A DNA stretch of 64,000 bases from RBG-16-34-14 sp963798865 (GCA_963798865.1 CAWCVZ010000022.1:62001-126000), one strand, 5' to 3'. Positions 8,670 to 18,866 are shown, counted from the first letter of the stretch. Numbers and translations: made by a program. The notes: generated by a model from the letters alone, not told the origin.

Positions 8670-10774
8670 TTACAGTATTCTTATTTTTTTTCTCGCTCTT
8701 AACAAATGCCCAGGAGTTTAAAAGATCATTGAATGGAATCCCCGTCAGAGATTCTTCCGGTCCATTGACAAATATTTTTTCCGGCGGACATAATAATATT
8801 GAACATCAGTTTGTTGATATTGATGGAGATGGTGATCTTGATTTACTTTATCTGGACAGTGACAAATCTTATGGGTGGTATAAAAATATTGGAGACAGAT
8901 TTAACCCGGAGTATATTTTATCCTTTGATACTATCCCGGGATTAAAATTTTCCGATTGGTTTTTTCTCGTAGATATTGATAATGATAATGACCTGGATAT
9001 TTTTACAGGAGGAGCGCCTGCATTAATTCAATTCAGGAGAAATACAGGAACAGTAAATAATCCTTTTTTTGAACTACAGATTGATACACTTCATGATAAT
9101 CTTAATAATCCTATCTTTAGTGAGTTCGGGTGCAATCCGGTTTTTGCTGATATAGATGCAGATGGGGATTATGATTTACTTTCCGGTAGCTCAGTCGGGA
9201 AAGTAACATACTTTGAAAATATTGGTAATAACCAGAACTTCAATTATAAATTCATTACAAATTTCTGGCAGAACATCCTGATTATTGGCGGAGTGCTAAA
9301 ACCTACATTACACGGTGCAAGCTCATTAGATTTTGCCGATATAGATGCAGATGGGGATTATGATTTATTCTGGGGAGATTTTTTCGGCAGAAGTATTTAT
9401 TTTATTCAAAATAATGGAACGGCAACAACTGCAGTTATGGATACACCCTACACATTTAGTACATATCCTCAAAATGCTGATAGTGTATGGACAAGCGGGT
9501 TTAATATGCCCCGGTTAGTTGATATTGATTCGGACAATGATTTCGATTTGTTTGTGTCAGTTTTATACGATCCAACTGTACCTCAGTCTTTAATGTTTTA
9601 TAGAAACCAGGGAAATAATATCAATCCTGATTTTCATCTGGAGAATAATAATTTTTTAAAAACTTTAGATGTCGGTGGGAAAAGCTCACCTGTTTTTGTA
9701 GATATTGATGCTGATGGGGATTTTGATCTTTTTATGGGAAGCGAGAAGTTCTCAGGGGGCTCTTTACATTTTTTTGAAAATACAGGGACTAATAAAAATC
9801 CATCTTTCTTGCTTGTTGATTCCGTTTACTTCGGAATAGAAGGCGATTTAACAATTACTCCTTCATTTGGGGATCTCGATGGTGACGGTGACTATGATCT
9901 GATCATTGGAGAATTTCTTGGAAGATTTTCTTATTATGAAAATACTGGTAATTCAACTTTTCCCGATTTTCATCTCGTTGAAGAATTAAAAGATACATCG
10001 GGAAATTTTATAAACATCGGGAATTATGCGAGACCTTTATTAATAGATGTAGATAATGATGGTGACCTCGATTTAGTTACAGGCGGATTTAATGGACAAA
10101 TAAGACTTTATAGAAATATAGGAACTGCAAACAACTATATTTTTGCCAGGGATACAAGCTACTTCAGTTCGTTAGATGTTGGAGATAATAGCGTTCCTTT
10201 TTTAATTGATTATGATGATGACGGAGATTACGATTTATTTACGGGAAGCGATTCAGTATCAGTCGGGAATATTGGTAATATTTTTTACTACAGAAATGAT
10301 GGGAATAATATTAACCCTGTCTGGGTTCTTATTAATCCTAGATTTCTAAACACTACTTTCGGCGGTTATAATGTTCCATTTTTTGTTGATATAGATAATG
10401 ATACAGATATGGATTTATTTATTGGCAATGTGAAAGGCGGTATCTATTATTTTGAGAATAAATTAATTTCATCAGCAGAAACAGAAACACAGCAGCCGGA
10501 AACGTTTAACCTGGAATGTTATCCGAATCCATTTAACAGCTCGGTAAATTTGCTGATTAACATAAACAGAACCGAAGAAGTCACAATTTCAATTTATAAT
10601 ATACTTGGCAAGAGAGTAACACAATTCTATAATGGAAATCTTAAATTGGGAAAAAATAAATTTACCTGGGATGGAAAAAACAGCAGTAATAATAATCTTC
10701 CATCCGGAATTTATTTTGTAGTTGTAAAAACTTTCGATAACTTGAAATCAATAAAATTAATCCTGTTAAAATAA
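8648..10774 (+). CDS. T9SS-exported FG-GAP/VCBS repeat protein
   Basis: The 708-residue product has a signal peptide (residues 1-21, ending TNAQ), about ten FG-GAP/VCBS repeats with Ca-binding loops of the form DxDxDGDxDL (for example DIDGDGDLDLLYLD and DIDADGDYDLFMG) and a T9SS type-A domain (NPFNSSVNLLINI...KSIKLILLK). Such propellers are surface or secreted proteins that bind ligands or polysaccharide; the ligand is unknown. Its ATG overlaps the end of rsmD by 22 bases, and the next T9SS gene follows after 11 bases, suggesting a common transcript. Confidence 0.85.
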   Translation: MSLQIKIITVFLFFFSLLTNAQEFKRSLNGIPVRDSSGPLTNIFSGGHNNIEHQFVDIDGDGDLDLLYLDSDKSYGWYKNIGDRFNPEYILSFDTIPGLKFSDWFFLVDIDNDNDLDIFTGGAPALIQFRRNTGTVNNPFFELQIDTLHDNLNNPIFSEFGCNPVFADIDADGDYDLLSGSSVGKVTYFENIGNNQNFNYKFITNFWQNILIIGGVLKPTLHGASSLDFADIDADGDYDLFWGDFFGRSIYFIQNNGTATTAVMDTPYTFSTYPQNADSVWTSGFNMPRLVDIDSDNDFDLFVSVLYDPTVPQSLMFYRNQGNNINPDFHLENNNFLKTLDVGGKSSPVFVDIDADGDFDLFMGSEKFSGGSLHFFENTGTNKNPSFLLVDSVYFGIEGDLTITPSFGDLDGDGDYDLIIGEFLGRFSYYENTGNSTFPDFHLVEELKDTSGNFINIGNYARPLLIDVDNDGDLDLVTGGFNGQIRLYRNIGTANNYIFARDTSYFSSLDVGDNSVPFLIDYDDDGDYDLFTGSDSVSVGNIGNIFYYRNDGNNINPVWVLINPRFLNTTFGGYNVPFFVDIDNDTDMDLFIGNVKGGIYYFENKLISSAETETQQPETFNLECYPNPFNSSVNLLININRTEEVTISIYNILGKRVTQFYNGNLKLGKNKFTWDGKNSSNNNLPSGIYFVVVKTFDNLKSIKLILLK

Positions 10775-10785
10775 AAGGTACTTTG

Positions 10786-12417
10786 ATGAAAGTGGTAAGC
10801 TGCATTTTATTCATTCTTTGCTTTTCAGCAATAATTGCTGCCCAGAGCAGCAATGTAACTCTGTTATCCCATTTAGATCAATATTCATCTGCCGGATATA
10901 ATGACTGCTGGGGATATACTGATTCGCAGGGACGTGAATATGCTTTAATTGGAACCGGAAATGGAACATCAATAGTTGAAATAACTACACCAACCCAGCC
11001 TGTAGAGCGGGCATTTATACCTGGACCAAGTTCTATTTGGCGTGATATAAAAACATACGGTACTTACATGTATATGGTTTCAGAAGGTGGGTCTGGTTTA
11101 CAAATTGTTGATCTCTCGAATCTGCCGAATAGTGCAACTTTAGTAACTAACAACACCACTTACTTTAATACCGCACACAATCTATTTATAGCAGATGGTT
11201 ATGCATATGTAGTAGGTGCAAACCCGGGAAGTGGTATCCATATTCTTAATTTAGTTAATCCTACCAGCCCTGTACAAACTGCATACTATTCAGCAAGCGG
11301 ATATGTTCATGATGTTTATGTATGGAATGATACAGTGGTTGTTTGTGCTGGTAATTCACAAAATTATCATCTTGTAGATGTAACAGATAAGGCAAATCCT
11401 TTTAAAATCTCTGAAAGCCTGGTTCTTCCTGGAATTTATGCCCATAGTGGATGGATGACTGAAGACAAAAGGTATTTTGTTGCGTGTGAAGAATTTAATG
11501 TTAGAGATCTTACAGTTTGGGATTTGCAAAACAGGACAAGCTGGACTCTTGTGGTTCCTTCTTTTGCAACGACATCCAACAGTCCTATTCACAATGTATT
11601 TATAAAAGGACATTATGCACATATTTCTTATTATAAAGATGGATATGTAGTTCTTGATATAACAGATCCAACAAATCCTACTATTGCCGGGTATTATGAT
11701 ACGTATCCTGGAAACTCCGGGACATACGAAGGCGCCTGGGGCTGTTATCCTTTCTTCCCTTCAGGGGCTGTTATTATTTCAGATATAAATACCGGTTTAT
11801 ATGTTTTTGATTTCCTTGGCGATGGCGTTCTTCCTGTTGAGTTTACATCTTTTACGGCGCAGGCAACAAAAAAAGGAATTATTCTTAACTGGACCACTTC
11901 CAGTCAAATAAATAATTATGGCTTTGCAATAGAAAGAAGAAACGAAAATAAAAACAGCTGGGAAATAATTGGTTTAGTCCAGGGTAATGGAACAACAACC
12001 CAAACTACAAATTTTTCATATAATGATAATTCTGTTACTCAATCAGGCAGTTACTATTATCGCTTAAAACAAATTGATAGTGACGGTACTTTTAATTTTT
12101 CAAATGAAGTAAAAGTAGATTTCATTCAACCGAATGATTTTATATTGAATCAGAATTTTCCCAATCCGTTTAATCCATCTACAACTATAGAATTTATTCT
12201 TGGAGAAGATTCTTATGTAAAGCTCGAAGTTTATAATGCCTTGGGTGAGAAGGTTGCAGATTTATTAAATGAGAATAAAGAACAGGGTTCTTATAAAATA
12301 AAATTTGATGCCTCTAAACTTCCATCAGGTATATACATTGCAAAATTAGAATCCGTAACTAACGGCAAACAAGGTGGAAGCAAAATTCAGAGTATAAAAA
12401 TGTCTTTGCTTAAATAG
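10786..12417 (+). CDS. T9SS-exported choice-of-anchor B (LVIVD-repeat) protein
   Basis: The 543-residue product has a signal peptide (ending IIAAQ), a beta-propeller with LVIVD-type repeats (GLQIVDLSN, GIHILNLVNPTSP, YHLVDVTDKANP, YVVLDITDPTNP), matching the choice-of-anchor B family, then an FN3-like linker and a T9SS sorting domain (NQNFPNPFNPST...IQSIKMSLLK). It is presumably surface-exposed; substrate unknown. I start at the ATG at 10786; a TTG directly before it is in frame but AAAGGT is better spaced for the ATG. Confidence 0.85.
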   Translation: MKVVSCILFILCFSAIIAAQSSNVTLLSHLDQYSSAGYNDCWGYTDSQGREYALIGTGNGTSIVEITTPTQPVERAFIPGPSSIWRDIKTYGTYMYMVSEGGSGLQIVDLSNLPNSATLVTNNTTYFNTAHNLFIADGYAYVVGANPGSGIHILNLVNPTSPVQTAYYSASGYVHDVYVWNDTVVVCAGNSQNYHLVDVTDKANPFKISESLVLPGIYAHSGWMTEDKRYFVACEEFNVRDLTVWDLQNRTSWTLVVPSFATTSNSPIHNVFIKGHYAHISYYKDGYVVLDITDPTNPTIAGYYDTYPGNSGTYEGAWGCYPFFPSGAVIISDINTGLYVFDFLGDGVLPVEFTSFTAQATKKGIILNWTTSSQINNYGFAIERRNENKNSWEIIGLVQGNGTTTQTTNFSYNDNSVTQSGSYYYRLKQIDSDGTFNFSNEVKVDFIQPNDFILNQNFPNPFNPSTTIEFILGEDSYVKLEVYNALGEKVADLLNENKEQGSYKIKFDASKLPSGIYIAKLESVTNGKQGGSKIQSIKMSLLK

Positions 12418-12444
12418 TTTTTATTTTTTATCTCAGATTTTATT

Positions 12445-12476
12445 AAACCCAATCTCTAAAAGAGATTGGGTTTTTT
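12445..12476 (+). terminator. Rho-independent terminator
   Basis: A 13-bp perfect stem (AAACCCAATCTCT with AGAGATTGGGTTT) around an AAA loop is followed by a T run, 27 bases after the stop of the choice-of-anchor B gene. It closes the transcript that probably begins upstream of rsmD. Confidence 0.9.
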
Positions 12477-12582
12477 GTTTTAAATTATTTTTCTTTAGTG
12501 TTAAGGCTCATTTAGATCTGTGGATAAAATTTTTATTTGAAGATTTTTACTTCCAATCATTCCATAAAAACTTTTTTCTCTT

Positions 12583-12590
12583 TATGTTTG
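12583..12590 (+). promoter_or_regulatory. Possible -7 element for coaD
   Basis: TATGTTTG fits TAnnTTTG and lies 29 bases before the coaD ATG, just after a terminator, so a new promoter is expected here. No clear TTG is present at the right distance upstream. Confidence 0.4.
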
Positions 12591-12619
12591 AATAACAAAA
12601 TAATTCATTTAAGGCTATA

Positions 12620-13102
12620 ATGAAAAAAGTAATTTACCCCGGAACTTTTGATCCGGTTACTTACGGACATATAGATATAATTAAAAGAGCAATAGATTTA
12701 TTTGATTCTGTTGCAGTAACAGTAGCAATTAATCCTTCTAAAGAACCTTTATTTTCTGTTAAGGAAAGAGTAGCAATGCTTAAGGAAAGTCTTAAAGAAT
12801 ATGATAATGTTACGGTTGAATCTTTTGACGGGCTGGTTGTGGACTATGCAAAGAAAGTTAATGCAATTGGGATAATAAGAGGTCTGCGTGCAATAAGTGA
12901 TTTTGAATATGAATTTCAAATGGCTTTAATGAACAGGAAGCTTGCAAATAATATTGCAACAATTTTTCTTATGCCCCATGAGAAATATACTTATCTTAAT
13001 TCTTCAATTGTCAGGAACCTCGCAAGTCTTAAAAGTAATGTCGGCGATTTTGTTCCTCCTGTTGTTCAGCAGGCACTTCAAAAAAAATTTCCTCCTAAAT
13101 AA
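12620..13102 (+). CDS. coaD: Phosphopantetheine adenylyltransferase
   Basis: The 160-residue product is full length. It joins ATP to 4'-phosphopantetheine in coenzyme A synthesis. It has the nucleotidyltransferase signature TFDPVTYGHIDII (T/HxGH) and the C-terminal YLNSSIVRNLASLKSNVGDFVP (SSxxR motif). The ATG follows AAGG at about eight bases. Confidence 0.95.
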   Translation: MKKVIYPGTFDPVTYGHIDIIKRAIDLFDSVAVTVAINPSKEPLFSVKERVAMLKESLKEYDNVTVESFDGLVVDYAKKVNAIGIIRGLRAISDFEYEFQMALMNRKLANNIATIFLMPHEKYTYLNSSIVRNLASLKSNVGDFVPPVVQQALQKKFPPK

Positions 13103-13208
13103 TGAATATCACATCCGTGATATGATATATAATTCCCTTCTGAATTAATTATTAACTTTAGATATAAATCATTTTAATTATATCAATCTAGATTTTTATT
13201 GAGCTATA

Positions 13209-14888
13209 ATGGTTAATAATCAGGAGAGTTTTTTTATAAAATTTTGGAAATGTATAATTTGCAGAATTGGAATTATTGCTTTTACTTCTGTCATAGTTCT
13301 TATCTTTCTTTTATCTGTTCTAGCTAACCCGGTCTTAAATTGGATAGTTAAACCCCAAATTCTTAATTCCATAAATAATGACAAAACTGATCTGCAAATT
13401 AAGGCTATTGATTTTTCACTAATTCAAAACAAGATTACACTTTACAATATCATTTTAAAAACTAATGATTCATCGCAATCGGAGAGTTATTTCACTATAA
13501 TTAATATTCCTCATCTTTCTGTCAGCGGAATGAACTGGTTTTCTTTTCTTTTTAAGAATGGAGATTCATTTGGTGATATAGTTATTGATAAACCTAAAAT
13601 CATAATACAAATTTATAATTACACAGATAGTTCAAATAGGATTAAAGATAGTTCCAAAGCTTCAGATTTGTCCCCGGCAAGCAAATTATCCAAATTGATT
13701 CCTGATAAATTAAATCCATTACAAATAGATAATATTATTATTAATTCGGTGGAGATAACCCGGACCACTCAATATGCGGTAGATAAAAAAGATAAGACAA
13801 TAGATTCGGTTAAAAATTTATCTTTGATCCTGAGTGATATTTATCTTGATAAGAATGCTGATTATAAAGATGGAAAAAAATCTGTGCTTGGTAATTATGA
13901 ATTAAACATAAAAGAATTTCATCGAAAAATATTCAGCCGGGGCTATGACTTTAAAATTTCATCATTGACAGCCTCAGGTAGTTCTCCTGAATTAAAGATA
14001 AAAGAATTAAATCTTCTTCCTTATATAAGTGATGAAGAATTCTTTAAGGGGGATAAATACCGGCGGGACAGATTAATTATAAAAATACCTGAAATAGTAT
14101 TAACTGATATTAACCTGATTAAATTTTGTAATAAAAATATTTTTACTGTAAATACAATTTCTGCTCCCTCCTTTCATATTGAAATATTTACAAATAGAAG
14201 ACTTCCTCTTGATCCTTCGGCAAATCCAAAAATGCCTCATGAATTAATATCTTCATTAGGGTTCAAAATTGAAGTTGAAAAATTTCAAACAGATAATTCA
14301 TTAATAATTCTTGAATCGGTTATGCCTGATGTAGAGAGAAGAGCACATTTGAAATTCACAAATGTTAAGGCATCAATTTTAAATATAAGCAATACTCAAA
14401 GTAAGCAAACAGTTAAAAACCCATGTATAATTGAGGCTTCCGGCAATCTCCAGAATGAAGGCAAGGTTAAAATAAAATTAAAATATAATCTTCTATCTGA
14501 AAAATTAAACTTTAATTATGAAGGCTCATTAGGAGAGATGGATGCTAAATTGTTTAATTCCCAACTGGAAGTTGAAGATAAATCACACATAGAATCGGGT
14601 AAAATTGTCCAGGCAACTTTTAGTTCCCGGGTCAGAAACGGAATTGCTTCTGTAAATATTATTCCTCTTTACTCCGATCTTAAAATCAAATTGCTTAATG
14701 AAGAAAGTTCAAAAGAAAAGAGACTAAAAACCTTCTTTGCAAAACTGAAAATAAGACCGGCAAACCCTAATGAAGATGGAGAAATTAAGAGCGCTAATGT
14801 TAGTTATACAAAAAAACCAAATGATACTTTCATGGATGTTATTTGGCTCGCTTTACTAAATGGACTTGGCGATGTCGTAGGTTTCTGA
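13209..14888 (+). CDS. AsmA/DUF748-like membrane protein
   Basis: The 559-residue product has an N-terminal membrane anchor (residues ~20-42, IIAFTSVIVLIFLLSVLANPVL) and a long beta-rich domain with alternating hydrophobic strands, as in AsmA-like proteins and DUF748 (for example DLQIKAIDFSLIQNKITLYN). Members of this superfamily act in outer-membrane lipid or protein homeostasis, but assignment here rests on overall pattern only. It ends in LALLNGLGDVVGF. It stands alone between coaD and the dipeptidase gene. Confidence 0.55.
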   Translation: MVNNQESFFIKFWKCIICRIGIIAFTSVIVLIFLLSVLANPVLNWIVKPQILNSINNDKTDLQIKAIDFSLIQNKITLYNIILKTNDSSQSESYFTIINIPHLSVSGMNWFSFLFKNGDSFGDIVIDKPKIIIQIYNYTDSSNRIKDSSKASDLSPASKLSKLIPDKLNPLQIDNIIINSVEITRTTQYAVDKKDKTIDSVKNLSLILSDIYLDKNADYKDGKKSVLGNYELNIKEFHRKIFSRGYDFKISSLTASGSSPELKIKELNLLPYISDEEFFKGDKYRRDRLIIKIPEIVLTDINLIKFCNKNIFTVNTISAPSFHIEIFTNRRLPLDPSANPKMPHELISSLGFKIEVEKFQTDNSLIILESVMPDVERRAHLKFTNVKASILNISNTQSKQTVKNPCIIEASGNLQNEGKVKIKLKYNLLSEKLNFNYEGSLGEMDAKLFNSQLEVEDKSHIESGKIVQATFSSRVRNGIASVNIIPLYSDLKIKLLNEESSKEKRLKTFFAKLKIRPANPNEDGEIKSANVSYTKKPNDTFMDVIWLALLNGLGDVVGF

Positions 14889-14980
14889 TTTTTGTTCTCT
14901 TCTTTATCTTAAATATTATTTGTAACTTTTCTAAGATAACCAATTGACTATAAAACTTAGTGAACAGGAGTAAATTATTA

Positions 14981-16225
14981 ATGAGAATTATTTTCTTGTT
15001 AACCATAATTGCAGCTTTATCTTTTTCATCTTGCATTCAGGAAACAAGGGAACATAATGAAAAAAAAGAGCCTGAAAAAATCCTTACTGACGAAGAGTTG
15101 CATTCTAAGGCTGATTCACTTGCAAAATATATTATAATAGTTGATACTCATATTGATGTTCCATATAGATTAGGAGAAAAATGGGAAGATATTTCTCAAA
15201 GAACCTCTGATGGTGATTTTGATTATCCGCGTGCGAAACGAGGTGGTCTTAATGTTCCTTTTATGTCAATTTATGTCCCGGCTAAATATGAAGGAACTGG
15301 TGAGGCAAAAATATTTGCTGATAAACTTATCTCAATGGTTGAAAACATTTCCAGTAAACATCCGGATAAATTCGCGATTGCTTATTCTGTTGCCGATGTA
15401 ACAAAACAATTTAATAATGGAATTATTTCTTTTGCACTTGGAATGGAAAATGGATCGCCGATTGAAGGTAAACTTTCTAACGTGAGATATTTTTATAATA
15501 AAGGGATAAGATACATTACTCTTGCCCATGCAAAAAATAATCACATAAGCGATTCATCTTATGAGAAGAAGAAAAAATGGAATGGTTTAAGTCCATTTGG
15601 AAAAGAAGTTGTTAAAGAGATGAACCGGCTGGGAATTATGGTTGATGTTTCTCATATCTCGGATAGTGCGTTTTATGATGTCATTAATATATCCAAAGCG
15701 CCTGTTATTGCTTCTCATTCTTCAAGCAGGCATTTTACTCCCGGATGGGAAAGGAATATGTCCGATGAAATGATTAAAGCTCTTGCAAAAAATGGAGGAG
15801 TTATTCAGATAAGTTTCGGATCTTCATTTTTAGATGATTCAATTAGAAGAAAAGAAAATGAGGATGAAAATTATGTTAGTACTTATATCAAGGACAATCA
15901 ATTAGATTCTGACAGCGCACTTAAGTTCCGAAAAGCATTTCTGAAAGATAATCCTCCGGGTTATGCAAATGTTAAAGACGTAGTTAAACATATTGACTAT
16001 GTAGTTAAACTTGTTGGAATTGATTATGTCGGGCTTGGTTCAGACTTTGAAGGAGTTGGAGATTCATTACCGGAAGGACTTAAAGATGTTTCACAGTATC
16101 CTAATCTTATCTATGAATTAATTAAAGCCGGTTATTCAGATAGTGATATTAAAAAGATTTGTTCAGGTAATATTTTGAGAGTATGGTCGGCGGCAGAACA
16201 ATATGCAAAGAATTTTCAAAAATAA
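14981..16225 (+). CDS. Membrane dipeptidase, M19 family, lipoprotein
   Basis: The 414-residue product is a predicted lipoprotein (MRIIFLLTIIAALSFSSC, lipobox before the Cys). It is a renal-dipeptidase-type zinc hydrolase: VDTHIDVPYR supplies the HxD pair, then LGMENGSPI (Glu bridge), VDVSHISD, ASHSSSRHF and YVGLGSDFEGV. It would cleave dipeptides at the cell envelope. A GTG at 14960 extends the frame, but the ATG at 14981 with AGGAG ten bases before it opens directly into the lipoprotein signal. Confidence 0.88.
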   Translation: MRIIFLLTIIAALSFSSCIQETREHNEKKEPEKILTDEELHSKADSLAKYIIIVDTHIDVPYRLGEKWEDISQRTSDGDFDYPRAKRGGLNVPFMSIYVPAKYEGTGEAKIFADKLISMVENISSKHPDKFAIAYSVADVTKQFNNGIISFALGMENGSPIEGKLSNVRYFYNKGIRYITLAHAKNNHISDSSYEKKKKWNGLSPFGKEVVKEMNRLGIMVDVSHISDSAFYDVINISKAPVIASHSSSRHFTPGWERNMSDEMIKALAKNGGVIQISFGSSFLDDSIRRKENEDENYVSTYIKDNQLDSDSALKFRKAFLKDNPPGYANVKDVVKHIDYVVKLVGIDYVGLGSDFEGVGDSLPEGLKDVSQYPNLIYELIKAGYSDSDIKKICSGNILRVWSAAEQYAKNFQK

Positions 16226-16330
16226 TTTTGCCTTTATTAAAATATTTTTTAAAAGATGATTTTGTTGTAATCTTCATTTAAATTTAACCTGTCATTACAA
16301 TTTATTCCATTTAATTTCTAAGAGGTATAA

Positions 16331-17524
16331 TTGAACAGATTATCCATGTTAATCTCTTCTATAGAAGAGAGCAGGACAGTTGCAGTATCTTCACTGGCTA
16401 AAAGATTAAAAGCTGAAGGAAAAGATGTTTTAAATTTCGGTGCCGGTGAGCCGGACTTTAATACTCCTGATTTCATTAAAGAAGCTGCAATTAAAGCAAT
16501 CCAGAATAATTTTACAACTTACACACCTAATGAAGGCTACCCGGATCTTTTAAAAGCAATAATCAAAAAATTTAAAGATGAGAATAATCTTGATTTCAAA
16601 CTGGAAAATATCCTGGTATCAAATGGAGTAAAGCATTCTTTATATAATACTTTGATGGCAATTTGCAACCCTGATGATGAAGTGATTTTTCAGGCACCGT
16701 ATTGGGTTAGCTATCCTGAAATGACTAAACTGGTTAGAGGTAAATCTGTAATAATAAATGCAGGAGTTGAAAAAAAATATAAAATCTCTCCCGAAGATAT
16801 TGAAAATGCAATTACCTCAAAGACTAAAGTTTTCATTTTTAATACGCCATCAAACCCAACTGGAGTGGTTTATTCAAAGGATGAAATTCTCGCCTTTGCC
16901 GAAGTATTGAAAGATAAAGATATTTTTATTGTCTCTGATGAAATTTATGAGAGGATAATTTTTGACGGCGAAAAACATTTTGCAATTGGTTCAGTTGATA
17001 ATCTTAAAGAGAAAACAATAACTTTAAATGGTGTCAGTAAAGCTTATGCAATGACCGGATGGAGAATTGGTTATGCCGGCGGTCCAAAAGAAATAATAAA
17101 GCTTGCGAGAAATCTTCAAAGCCATTCAACTTCAAATGCTGCATCAATATCCCAGGCTGCAGCTTATGCTGCTCTGTCACAACCAACAGATGAAATTGAT
17201 AAAATGGTTGAGATATTTAAGCAGAGAAGAGATTTTATTGTTGCAGAGCTGAATAAGATTAAAGGAATAAAATGTCCTATGCCTAGAGGGGCTTTTTATG
17301 TCTTTTATGATGTTAGTTTTTATTATGGAAAGCATGCAAACGGATTTGAAATAAAAGATTCAACGACCTTTTGTAATTACCTGCTTAATGAACAGAATGT
17401 TGGTTTAGTACCTGGGATTGCTTTTGGTAATGATAGCTGCGTGCGAATGTCTTACGCCTGCTCTCAAGCCCAGATAGAAAAAGGTTTGGAAAGAATTCAC
17501 AAGGCATTAGTAAGATTTCATTAA
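16331..17524 (+). CDS. aspC: Aspartate aminotransferase (class I PLP)
   Basis: The 397-residue product has FGAGEPDFNTPDFI near the start, the TPSNPTG substrate-binding segment, SDEIYERI, and the PLP-lysine motif NGVSKAYAMTGWRIGY. It fits the bacterial I-gamma aspartate/prephenate-type aminotransferases. It appears to start at TTG 16331 (AGAGG five bases upstream); an ATG lies five codons later. Specificity within the family is not certain. A pseudogene fragment begins seven bases after its stop. Confidence 0.88.
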   Translation: MNRLSMLISSIEESRTVAVSSLAKRLKAEGKDVLNFGAGEPDFNTPDFIKEAAIKAIQNNFTTYTPNEGYPDLLKAIIKKFKDENNLDFKLENILVSNGVKHSLYNTLMAICNPDDEVIFQAPYWVSYPEMTKLVRGKSVIINAGVEKKYKISPEDIENAITSKTKVFIFNTPSNPTGVVYSKDEILAFAEVLKDKDIFIVSDEIYERIIFDGEKHFAIGSVDNLKEKTITLNGVSKAYAMTGWRIGYAGGPKEIIKLARNLQSHSTSNAASISQAAAYAALSQPTDEIDKMVEIFKQRRDFIVAELNKIKGIKCPMPRGAFYVFYDVSFYYGKHANGFEIKDSTTFCNYLLNEQNVGLVPGIAFGNDSCVRMSYACSQAQIEKGLERIHKALVRFH

Positions 17525-17531
17525 TTTTTTA

Positions 17532-18006
17532 GGCACTAACTGGATATTTCAAAATAATGGATTACAAATAGGATCAGTTAACAAGCTTTTTATTGATTAT
17601 GAAGGAAATATTTATTTATGTGGTTCTGCTTCTTTTTCAAGTTATGGGTTGTATAAATCGAGTGATGGCGGCGAAAATTGGGTTGGTATTGCAGATACAT
17701 TAAATGGTGGTCCTATAAATTATTTTGAAGATGTTACAATAATCTCAAATGAGCCGGGCGGTTTTATCTATGTAAGTAATTATTATGGGGTTTACAGGTC
17801 AACAGATGAAGGTGTAACATGGCAGAGCACAAATTATTCGAACCCTTGTGCAAGAAATATAGGGATTAATACAAATGGATATATGTTCTTCGGTAATGCT
17901 TGTGCATCATGGTTCGGTATATATCGCTCAACTGATTTAGGCCTGAATTGGGAAAGGCATACCTTTCTTAGTGTTGAATTTGCAATGGTTTATTTAAAAG
18001 ATGGTT
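17532..18006 (+). pseudogene. Internal fragment of a T9SS Asp-box protein gene
   Basis: These ~475 bases match 35295-35769, the middle of the Asp-box T9SS gene, at roughly 96% by eye (about 18 mismatches, mostly in the last 80 bases). The frame stays open through GTNWIFQNNG, YKSSDGGENW, YRSTDEGVTW and YRSTDLGLNW, but there is no signal peptide, plausible start or sorting domain. It begins seven bases after the aspC stop and ends inside the 3' end of aroE on the other strand. It is a truncated copy left between two housekeeping genes. No insertion sequence or target duplication is visible at its ends. Confidence 0.85.
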
Positions 18007-18866
18007 ATCATCATTAAAGATCTTTGCAGTTCATCAACTGGAACTTTTTCTCCGGTCCACAATTCAAAAGATTTTGCTGCCTGGTGAACAAGCATCTTAA
18101 CCCCATCAAGAATAATTGCCCCATTTGATGCCGCTATCTGCAGTAATTTTGTCTCCGGAGGATTATAAACAAGATCAAATACTATCTGATCTTTAACAAA
18201 AGATTCTGATAAAGCAGTAATCACATCATCGCTGTCAGGATACATTCCAACAGAAGTTGCATTAACTATTAAAGAACTTTCTTTAAATATTTTTACAAGA
18301 TCCGGTGGAAATAATTCACGAGTTTTTATTGCAGTATATTTCATCTTAGCACTGAAATAATTTTTTAATGCTTCCGCTCTTTGTTCTGTCCTGTTAATAA
18401 TAAATATTTTTTTAGGTTTAAAATTTCTGATCAAAGCATAAATAACAGCCCGGGCTCCGCCGCCGGCTCCAACAACACAAACTTCATTTCCATTTATTTC
18501 CTGTTTATAAGGAAGTAAAGTTGCCAATACTCCGTCAACATCCGTATTGTACCCGCTTAACTTTCCGAGTTCATTAACCACTGTATTTACGGACCCAACA
18601 ATTGAAGCTTCTTCAGAAACATTATTTAAAAACTGGAGAATATTTTCCTTATGAGGAATAGTTACATTAAATCCCTTAATATTTAATGCAATCATACCAC
18701 GCAATGCATTTCTCAGGTTGGCAGAAGGAACATCAAAAGGAAGATAAATATAATCCATATTTTTCATCTGGGCTGCAACATTATGTATGTATGGAGAATA
18801 CGTTTGCTTGATGGGATGACCAAGCAGTCCAAGTAATTTAGTATTTAGATGAAAAGTATCTTTCAT
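17994..18866 (-). CDS. aroE: Shikimate dehydrogenase
   Basis: The 290-residue product reduces 3-dehydroshikimate with NADPH in chorismate synthesis. Visible motifs are GLLGHPIKQTYSP at the start, NVTIPHKENI (catalytic Lys), GYNTDVDG, the Rossmann loop VVGAGGGARAVIYAL and DGVKMLVHQAAKSFELWTG near the end. The final codons and the stop lie in the copied fragment that ends at about 18006, so the original C-terminus may have been replaced by a few residues. Confidence 0.93.
   Translation of the reverse strand: MKDTFHLNTKLLGLLGHPIKQTYSPYIHNVAAQMKNMDYIYLPFDVPSANLRNALRGMIALNIKGFNVTIPHKENILQFLNNVSEEASIVGSVNTVVNELGKLSGYNTDVDGVLATLLPYKQEINGNEVCVVGAGGGARAVIYALIRNFKPKKIFIINRTEQRAEALKNYFSAKMKYTAIKTRELFPPDLVKIFKESSLIVNATSVGMYPDSDDVITALSESFVKDQIVFDLVYNPPETKLLQIAASNGAIILDGVKMLVHQAAKSFELWTGEKVPVDELQRSLMMITIF

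Noticed and set aside
13106..13123. Inverted repeat ATATCAC/GTGATAT after coaD as a terminator
   Set aside because: The stem is only seven AT-rich base pairs and has no T-tract; it could be chance or an operator.
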